DNA of 35,834 nt from a virus, in IMG/VR virus record IMGVR_UViG_3300044858_000951, positions 1-35,834 of that record. One strand, written 5' to 3'. The position numbers and the translations under genes are program-made. This document shows positions 24,401-30,811 of the stretch, piece after piece. How positions within the stretch are numbered: the stretch's first letter is position 1; the number at the start of each line of letters is the position of its first letter. Below the pieces are notes generated by a model. The model made no database searches. It was not told the DNA's origin and was given only the letters and a program-made list of their open reading frames with translations.

Positions 24401-24552
24401 TTCTTGACTCGCATTGACTTACCAGCTTCCGACATAGCGATAGCGATGGCTTGCTTGGGGTTTTTTACGACCTTACCGCCCTTGCCAGAATGTAGCTTTC
24501 CTTCTTTGTACTCGCCCATTACTTTGCCAATCTTTTTCTGAGCCTTAGACAT
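24397..24552 (-). CDS. DUF6496-like small basic protein, 51 aa
   Basis: A 51-aa frame MSKAQKKIGKVMGEYKEGKL, HSGKGGKVVKNPKQAIAIAM, SEAGKSMRVKK. The KVM-x-E-[YF]-KEGKLHSG and KQAIAIAxSEAG patterns match the small DUF6496 family found in phages and bacteria. Its ATG lies 8 nt inside the end of the GT7 gene and its TGA overlaps the next GTG, so it is translationally coupled on both sides. Function unknown. Confidence 0.75.
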   Translation of the reverse strand: MSKAQKKIGKVMGEYKEGKLHSGKGGKVVKNPKQAIAIAMSEAGKSMRVKK

Positions 24553-25276
24553 TTTCATATAGATCCTCTAGGTTATATTTGCACCACAATAAAGGTGCTT
24601 GCTCTCCGTCTGCCATGCCTCTTGCGATATGCTGTTGTATGGAAACGACAGTAGCGCCTAGTGTACTGAGTCCATCTACCATATCAGGGTAAACCCTATG
24701 CTTAAATCGTTCTGCGTTTGCCTTGCTTGCCTCGGACTCTCCGTTGGCATCGTAGCCGTTAGAATCGTGATCTAGGGCGATAAAAGTACCATCCTTGTAC
24801 CCTAGGGGTATCCCGACTGATTCGAGCCTCTTAGCAAGGTCTGTGTCCTCGTAACCCCATCCCCAATAAGTATTGGAGTATCCGTTACAGGCTTCAAAAT
24901 GCCACTTACGCATGACTGCAACTGCTGCTAATCCGTAGCGTTGCGCGCATACTGCTCTGTCTGTGCCATGCCCTACTGGTCGTTTATCCATGCCATACCA
25001 GACTATTCGGCTTGGTAGGTTAGGTTCGGTGTAGTCTGCCCACATTGGTAGGTAATCTACATCGTGAAAACACACATAATCGATCATGCCTGCACAAGCT
25101 GCATAAGCATGATTGACTATTGCGCCTCGGTTAAAAGGTAGATCATCGTCTTGTTCGGCTAGAACAAACAAGGGTTCTATGTCGGTATTTCTACGAAAGA
25201 ATGAGACTGTATGAGGTAGCATCTTTTTTAGATGCTCCTCTCTGTTTCGGTAGGGGATTATTATACCTAATCTCAA
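24545..25276 (-). CDS. GT7 beta-1,4-galactosyltransferase-like enzyme
   Basis: A 243-aa GT-A fold enzyme with the ordered motifs of glycosyltransferase family 7 (B4GalT-type): IPYRNREEHL at 7-16, FNRG at 48-51, the metal-binding DVDYLP at 72-77 and WGWGYEDTDLAKRL at 138-151, the acceptor and N-acetylglucosamine pocket. Family members transfer Gal or GalNAc from UDP donors, typically to GlcNAc. It is encoded among late genes just upstream of the packaging block, overlapping both neighbours. Donor and acceptor here are inferred; the fold and motifs are clear. Confidence 0.88.
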   Translation of the reverse strand: MRLGIIIPYRNREEHLKKMLPHTVSFFRRNTDIEPLFVLAEQDDDLPFNRGAIVNHAYAACAGMIDYVCFHDVDYLPMWADYTEPNLPSRIVWYGMDKRPVGHGTDRAVCAQRYGLAAVAVMRKWHFEACNGYSNTYWGWGYEDTDLAKRLESVGIPLGYKDGTFIALDHDSNGYDANGESEASKANAERFKHRVYPDMVDGLSTLGATVVSIQQHIARGMADGEQAPLLWCKYNLEDLYENV

Positions 25277-25431
25277 GATTTCTTTTTGTAAGGTTTAGCA
25301 GTTTTAGCTGCTTGTTTAAAAGCCTTGGCTGTTGGTGCGCCTGCTGTTCCTGGCTTACGCATCTTCTCGCCTGATCCTTCGGCAATGCGTTTTCTCTTTG
25401 CTGCGATATTGCTGTAGAGACCCTGTTTCAT
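25273..25431 (-). CDS. Small basic phage protein, 52 aa
   Basis: The ATG at 25431 has an excellent ribosome site (GGAGGAAGA just upstream) and gives MKQGLYSNIAAKRKRIAEGS, then GEKMRKPGTAGAPTAKAFKQ. A longer frame to 25476 would begin with an unlikely RRRR stretch. The KxGLYxNIxAKRxRIAxGSGExMRKPG pattern is widespread in phages just upstream of terminase genes. It is highly basic and may bind nucleic acid. It overlaps GT7 by 4 nt. Confidence 0.75.
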   Translation of the reverse strand: MKQGLYSNIAAKRKRIAEGSGEKMRKPGTAGAPTAKAFKQAAKTAKPYKKKS

Positions 25432-25796
25432 TCTTCCTCCTCGTATTCTTCTTCTTCTGCACCCATAGCTTCCCAAGCCATACAGCCTCGTTCACCTTTG
25501 CAGACAAAATCGAATATAGCACAATGACCCATATCTTTGGGAACACCGCATTTAGTCATTTCTTCGCCTGTTTCGTAGTATTCGCAGGCTTTACATTTAC
25601 CTTCGCCATCCTTACGATCACCATATTCGGCTGTAAGAACTGCTTTTTTCATGTTGCCTTTGTTTATATCGGCATCCATTGTAGAGAGTGGGCAAGATTC
25701 GGTATCGGACTCTAATAGACCACCCTCAGACTTCTCAGCCATCTTTGGCTCTTTGCCTAGTAGACCGATCATTATTGACATACCTTTTTCTTTCAT
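25428..25796 (-). CDS. Cysteine-rich late protein, 122 aa
   Basis: Residues about 68-106 carry the pattern C-x-A-C-x-Y-Y-x-T-G, then C-G-V, H-C, V-C and G-C-M-A-W: seven cysteines and a histidine that could bind metal or an iron-sulfur cluster. The C-terminus is a Glu run (AEEEEYEEEE). The start is uncertain: ATG 25796, 25781 or 25772, the last having AAAGG ten nt upstream. It is the first gene after the late terminator, in the leader region controlled by the Q-like system. Confidence 0.65.
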   Translation of the reverse strand: MKEKGMSIMIGLLGKEPKMAEKSEGGLLESDTESCPLSTMDADINKGNMKKAVLTAEYGDRKDGEGKCKACEYYETGEEMTKCGVPKDMGHCAIFDFVCKGERGCMAWEAMGAEEEEYEEEE

Positions 25797-25799
25797 ATC

Positions 25800-25868
25800 G
25801 CACCCAAAAAAAAGCCCTATTGCTAGGGCTGTAAAGAAGAATCACTAAATTTTGGGTGCAATGACCCA
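25800..25868 (-). promoter_or_regulatory. Alternative-pairing leader element around the late terminator
   Basis: GCACCCAAAA (25800-25809) and TTTTGGGTGC (25850-25859) are a perfect 10-bp inverted repeat enclosing the terminator hairpin. The inner arm can instead form TGGGT/ACCCA with 25864-25868 (6-nt loop). On the minus-strand transcript the two pairings exclude each other. The outer pairing also covers the GGGTG just before ATG 25796 and part of the U-run. An attenuation or translation-control role is inference. Confidence 0.5.
25806..25830 (-). terminator. Intrinsic terminator upstream of late genes (tR'-like)
   Basis: On the minus strand, AGCCCTA/TAGGGCT (25824-25830 with 25813-25819, 4-nt loop) is followed by seven T. 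It lies between the Q-like regulator gene and the first late gene on the same strand. Transcripts from the nearby promoter should stop here unless antitermination occurs. This is the lambda tR' arrangement. Confidence 0.85.
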
Positions 25869-25873
25869 AGCAA

Positions 25874-25902
25874 ATTATAAAACATTTTTAGGCTTTCTAC
25901 AA
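25874..25902 (-). promoter_or_regulatory. Candidate late promoter (PR'-like)
   Basis: On the minus strand there is a perfect TATAAT (25879-25874) preceded by TTGTAG (25902-25897) at 17-bp spacing, giving a predicted start near 25867. It lies in the 127-bp gap after the Q-like gene and about 37 nt before the terminator hairpin. The -35 overlaps a TTCTACA motif of the type clustered at the repressor operator region. Confidence 0.55.
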
Positions 25903-25923
25903 TGAAAACAAATAAATCGTTCA

Positions 25924-26373
25924 TTAATCCCATTGTTGTAGATTTCGAAAATCCCATTCTCGGTTGTCTTTTTCTCCTGACACCTTGAGCATATCCGCAT
26001 AGTCCTTAGATTTGGCTTTCTTGTCGAGTTGGTCTTGAAGTCGCTTTTTTGCATTGGTTAAATCTGTCTCTAGCCTAGTTGTTGATTTTCTTAGGTGGTG
26101 GGCTAGTTGATTCTGACTAGCATATGGATGGCTCACATAACGAGCTTTTAATACTTTTCTGAGTTCTTGGGGTAAACCCTTAATTGCCTGTTCTATTATT
26201 TCTCCATCTTGATGGTCTGGCTCGTAGTGTGGTTCTTCTGGTGCGTAAAGATTGCCGAGTTCTGGTATGTAGTTTTTCTCAAACGATCTACAAGTTGAGT
26301 CAGGTTGAGGTACTACAGTTCCCCAAGAAACATACCAAGCCCAATTTCTAAGACGATCTTCTAGACCCATCAA
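25924..26373 (-). CDS. Q-like antitermination / sigma-70 region 4-like regulator
   Basis: A 149-aa protein. The N-terminus EDRLRNWAWYVSWGTVVPQP, then CRSFEKNY, and the middle IIEQAIKGLPQELRKVLKAR, YVSHPYASQNQLAHHLRKST, look like the NWA...C-S-E-Y and sigma-region-4-like HTH layout of phage Q-type antiterminators and related late regulators. A basic coiled coil follows (108-130). It sits immediately upstream of a promoter and terminator that precede the whole late operon, exactly where lambda Q acts. Family match is moderate; context is strong. A plain HTH repressor or activator is the alternative. Confidence 0.6.
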   Translation of the reverse strand: MMGLEDRLRNWAWYVSWGTVVPQPDSTCRSFEKNYIPELGNLYAPEEPHYEPDHQDGEIIEQAIKGLPQELRKVLKARYVSHPYASQNQLAHHLRKSTTRLETDLTNAKKRLQDQLDKKAKSKDYADMLKVSGEKDNREWDFRNLQQWD

Positions 26374-26453
26374 TAATCCTTAATTATATGATTGTATAAT
26401 TGTAATCAAAATTTCTGTATTATTTCAATATCTTAACTACTTGTAGAGATAAA
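26374..26453. promoter_or_regulatory. AT-rich divergent promoter region
   Basis: This 80-bp gap separates the minus-strand Q-like gene from the plus-strand phosphoesterase gene. It contains TATAAT on both strands (26395-26400 plus; complement of 26383-26388 minus, with a TTGATT 15 bp upstream), a TATTAT at 26418-26423 and a TTGTAGAGA half-site (26441-26449) next to the plus-strand start. Divergent promoters are likely, but I cannot fix the exact boxes. Confidence 0.45.
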
Positions 26454-27476
26454 ATGAAAAACCAATTTGGGTTTTACCTGACAGACCAACAGTTTGCAGA
26501 TAAATGGAAAGAGTTTCCTAGTCCGATGTTAATGGCTAAAGAAATTAAAATGACCCCTAGAGCCGTTCAGAATAGAAGAAGATCTGTAGAAATAAGACTA
26601 GGGATTAAATTAGAAACAGAAATCAATCTTAGAGACGAACACAATAAAAAACAAAAAGAAGAACGATTAGCCAGGCTTAAAGCAAAAAACGAAAACAGAA
26701 TAGAACAAGCACCAATCTCAGTTAGAAGGGGAACAGCACTTGATAAAGGTCGTATTATTGTTTTTAGCGATGCCCATTTTTATCCTGATGACACTACTAC
26801 AGCTTATAAGGCTTTGCTTAAATTTATTGAGTATTTTAAGCCAACGATTATTGTTAATAATGGCGATTCCTTTGATGGTGGTTCTATTAGTCGGTTTCCT
26901 CGTATCGGTTGGGATAAAAAACCTACTGTCCAAGAAGAACTCGAAGCCAACAAGCTCTACTTAGGCGAGATAGAAAAGATACGACCAGCAGGATGTAGGC
27001 TTATTTGGTGTCTTGGTAATCACGATGCGCGATTTGAGACTATGCTTGCTGCACAGGCTAGTCAGTTTGAGGGTGTAGAAGGATTCCAACTAAAAGACCA
27101 CTTCCCTCTATGGGAGGGGTGCTGGTCGTTTTGGGTTAATGACGATACTGTAATTAAACACAGATTTAAGGGTGGCAGATACGCAGGCTATAACAACGCT
27201 GTAGCAGCACAAACTAATATCATCACAGGTCATACCCATGTATTAGCTTGTCAGCCAATTACAGGCTATTCTAAGACGATTTGGGGGGTACAGACAGGCA
27301 CACTAGCAGAACCCAATAATATGCAGTTTGCAGACTATACAGAGGATTCTCCTAAAGACTGGCGGTCTGGCTTTGTTATGCTGTCTTGGGAACGAGGCAA
27401 GATGCTTATGCCGGAGATGATCCAAGTCTGTGGTGAGGATGAGGTGGAGTTCCGAGGAGAGATACTAAAAGTATGA
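26454..27476 (+). CDS. Calcineurin-like metallophosphoesterase with N-terminal HTH
   Basis: A 340-aa protein. Residues about 10-50 include an HTH-like MAKEIKMTPRAVQNRRRSVE, and 60-85 are a basic coiled linker. The metallophosphoesterase domain has all its motifs: FSDAHF (Asp106, His108), NGDSFD (136-141), GNHDAR (188-193) and TGHTH (258-262), binding two metals for phosphodiester hydrolysis. It could act on DNA, RNA or nucleotides; HTH plus phosphatase suggests a nucleic-acid substrate. Its stop overlaps the next gene by 4 nt. Confidence 0.88.
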   Translation: MKNQFGFYLTDQQFADKWKEFPSPMLMAKEIKMTPRAVQNRRRSVEIRLGIKLETEINLRDEHNKKQKEERLARLKAKNENRIEQAPISVRRGTALDKGRIIVFSDAHFYPDDTTTAYKALLKFIEYFKPTIIVNNGDSFDGGSISRFPRIGWDKKPTVQEELEANKLYLGEIEKIRPAGCRLIWCLGNHDARFETMLAAQASQFEGVEGFQLKDHFPLWEGCWSFWVNDDTVIKHRFKGGRYAGYNNAVAAQTNIITGHTHVLACQPITGYSKTIWGVQTGTLAEPNNMQFADYTEDSPKDWRSGFVMLSWERGKMLMPEMIQVCGEDEVEFRGEILKV

Positions 27477-27829
27477 AGTTAACCTCCACTATCCTAAAGA
27501 ATATCTACAATATGCTTGTGGTGTGTGAGCCTTTTGATAAGTGGGATATGCCTCTTGCAGAGCAGATAAAGTTTATTGTGGATTACGATCCAGACACCAT
27601 GGGAACTTACTTGTACGATGATGGTGCAGACAAGTATGAACACATAATCACAATATCAGCAGCTAGAAATGGCTTTATAGAAACCTGTATCCGTACAATG
27701 GCACATGAAGCCATCCACGCTAGTAGGTGGAATACTTCTACTTGTGCCTGGACAAAGCACGATAAGACTTTTAGATACAGAGCTAAGTTAGTAGCAGAGT
27801 CTTTAGGGTTTGATCCCTTAGAGCTTTGA
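27473..27829 (+). CDS. SprT-like zinc metallopeptidase domain protein
   Basis: A 118-aa protein with MAHEAIHASRW (HExxH at 78-82, with Glu79 as base) and a third ligand His96 in WTKHDKTFRYRAK, the SprT-like layout of a short zincin. Such domains in Spartan/SprT relatives cleave proteins bound to DNA. It overlaps the phosphoesterase by 4 nt (ATGA), so the two are probably co-produced. Its end overlaps the convergent YbcO-like gene by 12 nt. The substrate is unknown. Confidence 0.72.
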   Translation: MKLTSTILKNIYNMLVVCEPFDKWDMPLAEQIKFIVDYDPDTMGTYLYDDGADKYEHIITISAARNGFIETCIRTMAHEAIHASRWNTSTCAWTKHDKTFRYRAKLVAESLGFDPLEL

Positions 27830-28114
27830 ATTAACTACAACAAGTCCTCGTTCAAAAAGTTCACCAATGGTTGCTCGGTGCGCCTGTTCCCACATCTCAA
27901 TCCTTGCGACTTTTGTAAGTGTGCTAGATGTATCGGCTTCCGCATGGCAGCGAAAACAGAGGCTTGCAATGCGAAAATCGGATGCCTTAAGTCCACGACC
28001 TTTGCCATCTCGTAACTGGTTGGAATGTGCAGCCACGACAGTTCCATCTTCTATCCCACAATGTTGACATGGTAATAGTCTAGCAATTTCTAGGAGTTTT
28101 TTGTTTCTATACAT
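27818..28114 (-). CDS. YbcO/DUF1364-like HNH nuclease
   Basis: A 98-aa protein with PCQHCGIEDGTVVAAHSNQL (Cys16, Cys19, His30), GKGRGLKASDFRIASLCFRC and HAEAD (Cys53, Cys56, His57), followed by an alpha-helical tail WEQAHRATIGELFERGLV. This is the zinc-bound HNH fold of lambdoid YbcO/DUF1364 proteins, thought to be recombination-linked nucleases. It is the last gene of the minus-strand accessory block and overlaps the 46-aa gene at its start. Confidence 0.85.
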   Translation of the reverse strand: MYRNKKLLEIARLLPCQHCGIEDGTVVAAHSNQLRDGKGRGLKASDFRIASLCFRCHAEADTSSTLTKVARIEMWEQAHRATIGELFERGLVVVNSKL

Positions 28115-28230
28115 TTTCTAAGGTATTCGTTTTCTTCTCTTGTTTTCTTTAACAACTGAGATAAATGGTGTGCTGTTTTTAGCATCTCTTTATACCTATT
28201 TAGGTATAAATTGTAGTTTGTAGAGTCCAC
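28090..28230 (-). CDS. Small coiled-coil protein, 46 aa (GTG start)
   Basis: A GTG at 28230 shares its first base with the stop of the 27-aa gene, giving MDSTNYNLYLNRYKEMLKTA, then HHLSQLLKKTREENEYLRKC. It is a Leu/Lys/Glu helix typical of a small coiled coil. It overlaps the start of the nuclease gene by 25 nt. It may be a coupling ORF rather than a functional protein; no family recognised. Confidence 0.45.
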   Translation of the reverse strand: MDSTNYNLYLNRYKEMLKTAHHLSQLLKKTREENEYLRKCIETKNS

Positions 28231-28313
28231 TATTTTGTACCAATCTTTATAGAAATGTATACTATGAGAAACACAATTAATGCCCAGATGTAGACAAAGT
28301 TGCTATCTAGCAT
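28230..28313 (-). CDS. Tiny single-pass membrane protein, 27 aa
   Basis: ATG 28313 inside the end of the 111-aa gene gives MLDSNFVYIWALIVFLIVYI, then SIKIGTK. A hydrophobic helix (about 7-22) ends in a basic tail, so an inner-membrane peptide is likely if translated. There is 11-nt overlap upstream and 1-nt overlap downstream. It is too short for recognition and is supported by overlap architecture only. Confidence 0.4.
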   Translation of the reverse strand: MLDSNFVYIWALIVFLIVYISIKIGTK

Positions 28314-28638
28314 GATTATCTACAGATCGGTTAGTAGCCTCTAGACTGCGCCATATCTCAACTTTGAGTTGTGCAGCAGTCAGCATCCATTTGATCTTTT
28401 CCTCGCACTCCACAGCCTCTTTTAAGCCCTCTAGCAAGCCAATATACTCTGGGTCTGCATACGCATCTACTTCTGCTGCTGCGACAGACTTAGCCGATGA
28501 TTTAGACATAAGGATACTGCGCTTAGATTTTAGGAAGTTCTCTAGGTAGATTCTGTTTGCCTTGGCTTTAGCAAAATCTCCTGAATACTTCATTATGTAC
28601 TCTACTGCTTTTGTTGGATCTATATCCATTTTCCCCAT
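28303..28638 (-). CDS. Conserved phage helical protein, 111 aa
   Basis: A 111-aa helical protein: YIMKYSGDFAKAKANRIYLE, NFLKSKRSILM, AYADPEYIGLLEGLKEAVEC, EEKIKWMLTAAQLKVEIWRS. Charged helices around an AKAxAxRxYLExFxKSK motif recur in phage accessory regions next to replication genes. A ribosome site AAGGGAGA precedes the ATG. A role in replication or DNA binding is suggested only by context. Confidence 0.7.
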   Translation of the reverse strand: MGKMDIDPTKAVEYIMKYSGDFAKAKANRIYLENFLKSKRSILMSKSSAKSVAAAEVDAYADPEYIGLLEGLKEAVECEEKIKWMLTAAQLKVEIWRSLEATNRSVDNHAR

Positions 28639-28823
28639 TCTCCCTTGTTACCTTTTTGCCATTGATCTGCAAATAGATTTAGTAATTGGCTATCGATTTG
28701 GTGTTTCGATAGATATTCCCTAAACTTCTGCAAACCCCAAGCTGCTCTCCACTTACAGAGTTGCCGTACTGCCGATCTTTGCCGAAAGTCTGGCTCTGAA
28801 CTGGGCAAAAGATTCTCCTGCAT
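28620..28823 (-). CDS. Small phage protein next to replication gene, about 60-67 aa
   Basis: The real-looking core is RQLCKWRAAWGLQKFREYLS, KHQIDSQLLNLFADQWQKGN, GEWGKW. From ATG 28823 it is 67 aa and overlaps the end of the upstream gene by 71 nt. TTG 28808, with AGGAGA five nt upstream, is a better-placed start and gives 62 aa. Its end overlaps the next gene by 19 nt. Function unknown. Confidence 0.6.
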   Translation of the reverse strand: MQENLLPSSEPDFRQRSAVRQLCKWRAAWGLQKFREYLSKHQIDSQLLNLFADQWQKGNKGEWGKWI

Positions 28824-29133
28824 ATGGGTTTAATCCTAACTCTCTGCCTTTGGCTAAAGTAAGTTCATCGCTTGCATACCAAGGTAAAGGAGGTCTTTTA
28901 TTCTCTTTCTGCTCGATAACAAGCTCATCCTCAAATCTTTCCTGATTTAACCAGGTAGATGCATGAGGAATAAACTCCCAATCAGTTCCTTTTGCTGACC
29001 AATACTTACGATGCTCTACTATTGCCTCTAGCGCCTTTTGTTGGTTGTCTAGACTTAGTTTTTCCCACGATCTTTTTGCTGTTAGCTTTCCGACTTTTTT
29101 TGGATATTGCGACCAAAAGTTCTCGAATTTCAT
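28753..29133 (-). CDS. Phage replication-initiation-like protein
   Basis: A 126-aa protein starting MKFENFWSQYPKKVGKLTAK, then WEKLSLDNQQKALEAI and FIPHASTWLNQERFEDEL. The F-W-x-x-YPKK-x-K...A-x-x-x-W and FIP-x-x-TWL patterns are typical of the C-terminal region of phage replisome organisers and helicase-recruiting proteins. It has a strong ribosome site (AAAGGGAAAAGGGAAA before ATG). With no polymerase or helicase gene in the window, it may be the factor that draws the host replisome. The role is inference from the motif. Confidence 0.65.
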   Translation of the reverse strand: MKFENFWSQYPKKVGKLTAKRSWEKLSLDNQQKALEAIVEHRKYWSAKGTDWEFIPHASTWLNQERFEDELVIEQKENKRPPLPWYASDELTLAKGRELGLNPYAGESFAQFRARLSAKIGSTATL

Positions 29134-29287
29134 TTTCCCTTTTCCCTTTCATGTTTTCTATTGCCTTCACCAACATACTTTCTAAACCATGTTGCAACAA
29201 CATCTTATGACCCTGACTATCAAATACTACCTCTACATTAGCAGAGCCATCTATGTTTTCTCTAATCCGTTTGATCTGTATCAGCAT
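29006..29287 (-). CDS. Small phage protein with out-of-frame basic tail, 93 aa
   Basis: The first half (IDGSANVEVVFDSQGHKMLL, then QHGLESMLVKAIENMKGK) looks like a folded small phage domain. The last 42 residues (ISKKSRKANSKKIVGKTKSR, then QPTKGARGNSRAS) are Lys/Arg/Ser-rich and are read in another frame over the first 128 nt of the replication gene. The tail may be a frameshift-extended end or a true basic tail. Its start overlaps the 88-aa gene by 26 nt. Confidence 0.55.
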   Translation of the reverse strand: MLIQIKRIRENIDGSANVEVVFDSQGHKMLLQHGLESMLVKAIENMKGKRENEIRELLVAISKKSRKANSKKIVGKTKSRQPTKGARGNSRAS

Positions 29288-29528
29288 CCATCCACACCTT
29301 TATGTTTTGATTAAAGTCTGCTTTCATAAGAACTGGCTTATTTAAGCAATCTAGCATTTTATACAAAGTCTGTTTTACTTCTTCTTTATCTTCTCCCATC
29401 ACACCAACACCTCTTGCTGTGTACAGATAAGGCTCATGGTTCTTGTCGTAAAAAACCTCGCACACCTCGACCCAAGGTTCTCCATCGTTCTCGTCTGAAA
29501 AGTCTACCACTCTATGATTCCAATGCAT
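29262..29528 (-). CDS. Conserved phage hypothetical protein, 88 aa
   Basis: An 88-aa protein: MHWNHRVVDFSDENDGEPWV, EVCEVFYDKNHEPYLYTARG, VGVMGEDKEEVKQTLYKMLD, CLNKPVLMKADF. WNHRVV at the start, followed by E-V-x-Y-D and a K-x-x-L-x-x-M-L-x-x-L-x-K-P-V-L helix, is a recurring small phage family of unknown function. One-base overlap with the membrane protein gene upstream. Confidence 0.7.
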   Translation of the reverse strand: MHWNHRVVDFSDENDGEPWVEVCEVFYDKNHEPYLYTARGVGVMGEDKEEVKQTLYKMLDCLNKPVLMKADFNQNIKVWMDADTDQTD

Positions 29529-29674
29529 TATTTACTCGCCAAGATGTAAAGACCAACATTACTAAACGCATATCCTGTATATACAACTGCCATAGGCATA
29601 TTCCCTTTTAGGGCTTGTTCACACCCAATATAGGCATAGATTAAGCCGGTAACAATAATAAGCCAAGCACTCAC
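29528..29674 (-). CDS. Small two-helix membrane protein, 48 aa (GTG start)
   Basis: From GTG 29674: VSAWLIIVTGLIYAYIGCEQ, ALKGNMPMAVVYTGYAFSNV, GLYILASK. Two hydrophobic helices (about 3-19 and 27-46) with a short charged loop suggest an inner-membrane protein. The GTG overlaps the upstream TGA (GTGA). A TTG at 29716 would add 14 basic residues but has no ribosome site. Function unknown. Confidence 0.55.
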   Translation of the reverse strand: MSAWLIIVTGLIYAYIGCEQALKGNMPMAVVYTGYAFSNVGLYILASK

Positions 29675-29736
29675 TTTTTCTTTCTTAGCTCTATGTGCTT
29701 TTGTAGAATATACCAAAACTTTGATTTGATAATCAT
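29671..29736 (-). CDS. Leader peptide-like micro-ORF, 21 aa
   Basis: ATG 29736 has AAAGGG six nt upstream and gives MIIKSKFWYILQKHIELRKK K, ending in a TGA that overlaps the GTG of the next gene. Length and coupling suggest a translated leader that controls the membrane protein. Protein function unlikely; supported by ribosome site and overlap only. Confidence 0.4.
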   Translation of the reverse strand: MIIKSKFWYILQKHIELRKKK

Positions 29737-29793
29737 TTTTTCCCTTTTGTGCATAAAACTTTAATAATCTTATACGAGTTCTACAAATAAGTC

Positions 29794-30453
29794 CTAAGTA
29801 TTTTCCCTAATAAAGTGAAAGCACCCACAGGCATAAGGTAGGTCTAACTCTTGTATAAGACTAACACTTGGCTTTTCTCCGTTGTTCGGAATAAGGTAAA
29901 ACTCTTGGCACTTAAACTCTGGGAACAGAGATGCGATATAAACAGGGCTATAGATCCTATGCGCGTTAAATTCCACACATGGGATACCTACCGGCACAAC
30001 AAAGAACAAATGCTTTCCTGCGCTTTTCTTGAGGTTTTGGATGGCTTTTAGATCGCCTGTATTGTCTAGCTGATCTCCGTATCTCCCAAGACCAATATGT
30101 TCTACAACATGGCAACAAGAAAGAGACTCTACAGGGTCTAGGTTTTCTACACTAATGTCTATTCTGCCTACTAACAAATTTGGTACTTGTAGGTCTGGTT
30201 TGCGATAGTCAAAGAACTTAGTAGGAATAGTTGCAACTAGAGTAGTGCAAAGATGTAGTGATGAACTAATGTCGTAATGGATCTTGGGGTTTACTTCGTT
30301 TATCTTTCTAACTGCCCAGGCAACATGGTAAACATAGTGTTCATCAAACCCATGTCCATTATCGTCTCCTAGACAGGGAAAGGCATTACAAGCAAAACGA
30401 TCCTCTTTCTCTAGGAATTGTAGAGCTTGTTCTCTGTATGTTTGTTCATCCAT
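29794..30453 (-). CDS. DUF268-like protein, possible sugar/glycan methyltransferase
   Basis: A 219-aa protein: HYVYHVAWAVRKINEVNPKI, HYDISSSLHLCTTLVATIPT, LSCCHVVEHIGLGRYGDQLD, GDLKAIQNLKKSAGKHLFFV, VPVGIPCVEFNAHRIYSPVY. The H-V-V-E-H-x-G-L-G-R-Y-G-D...VPVG...FNAHRIY pattern matches DUF268, an SAM-methyltransferase-like fold often found in surface-polysaccharide loci. In this phage it lies near the GDP-sugar enzyme, so a role in glycan modification is plausible. Catalysis is not proven; family recognition is by motif. Confidence 0.75.
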   Translation of the reverse strand: MDEQTYREQALQFLEKEDRFACNAFPCLGDDNGHGFDEHYVYHVAWAVRKINEVNPKIHYDISSSLHLCTTLVATIPTKFFDYRKPDLQVPNLLVGRIDISVENLDPVESLSCCHVVEHIGLGRYGDQLDNTGDLKAIQNLKKSAGKHLFFVVPVGIPCVEFNAHRIYSPVYIASLFPEFKCQEFYLIPNNGEKPSVSLIQELDLPYACGCFHFIRENT

Positions 30454-30811
30454 AATGATCCATATTTAATACATTAATTACCTTTAGGTAATGTTTATGT
30501 TACAAAATACAACTTGTATATAAATGTTAGTTTTCTATACATTTTGTTACAACATATATATATTTTGTATATATTTAGACAATACTCTACTTTAGGTGAT
30601 ATGCCTTATCAACCTGATCCATCTGTTACCAGACTAATCCTTCCTAAGATAATGTTCAATCATTTGTAGACTTATATATCACCCTTGATCTACAAATTTG
30701 TGCAGTACCCATTTAAGTCTGCGAGGCTTGCCATCCTAGTAGTGAGCCTATCTTTTCTTCCACGCTGCCGATATAAGCACTTAATTTCGCTTGGAGTGCG
30801 AGCAGAAATAG

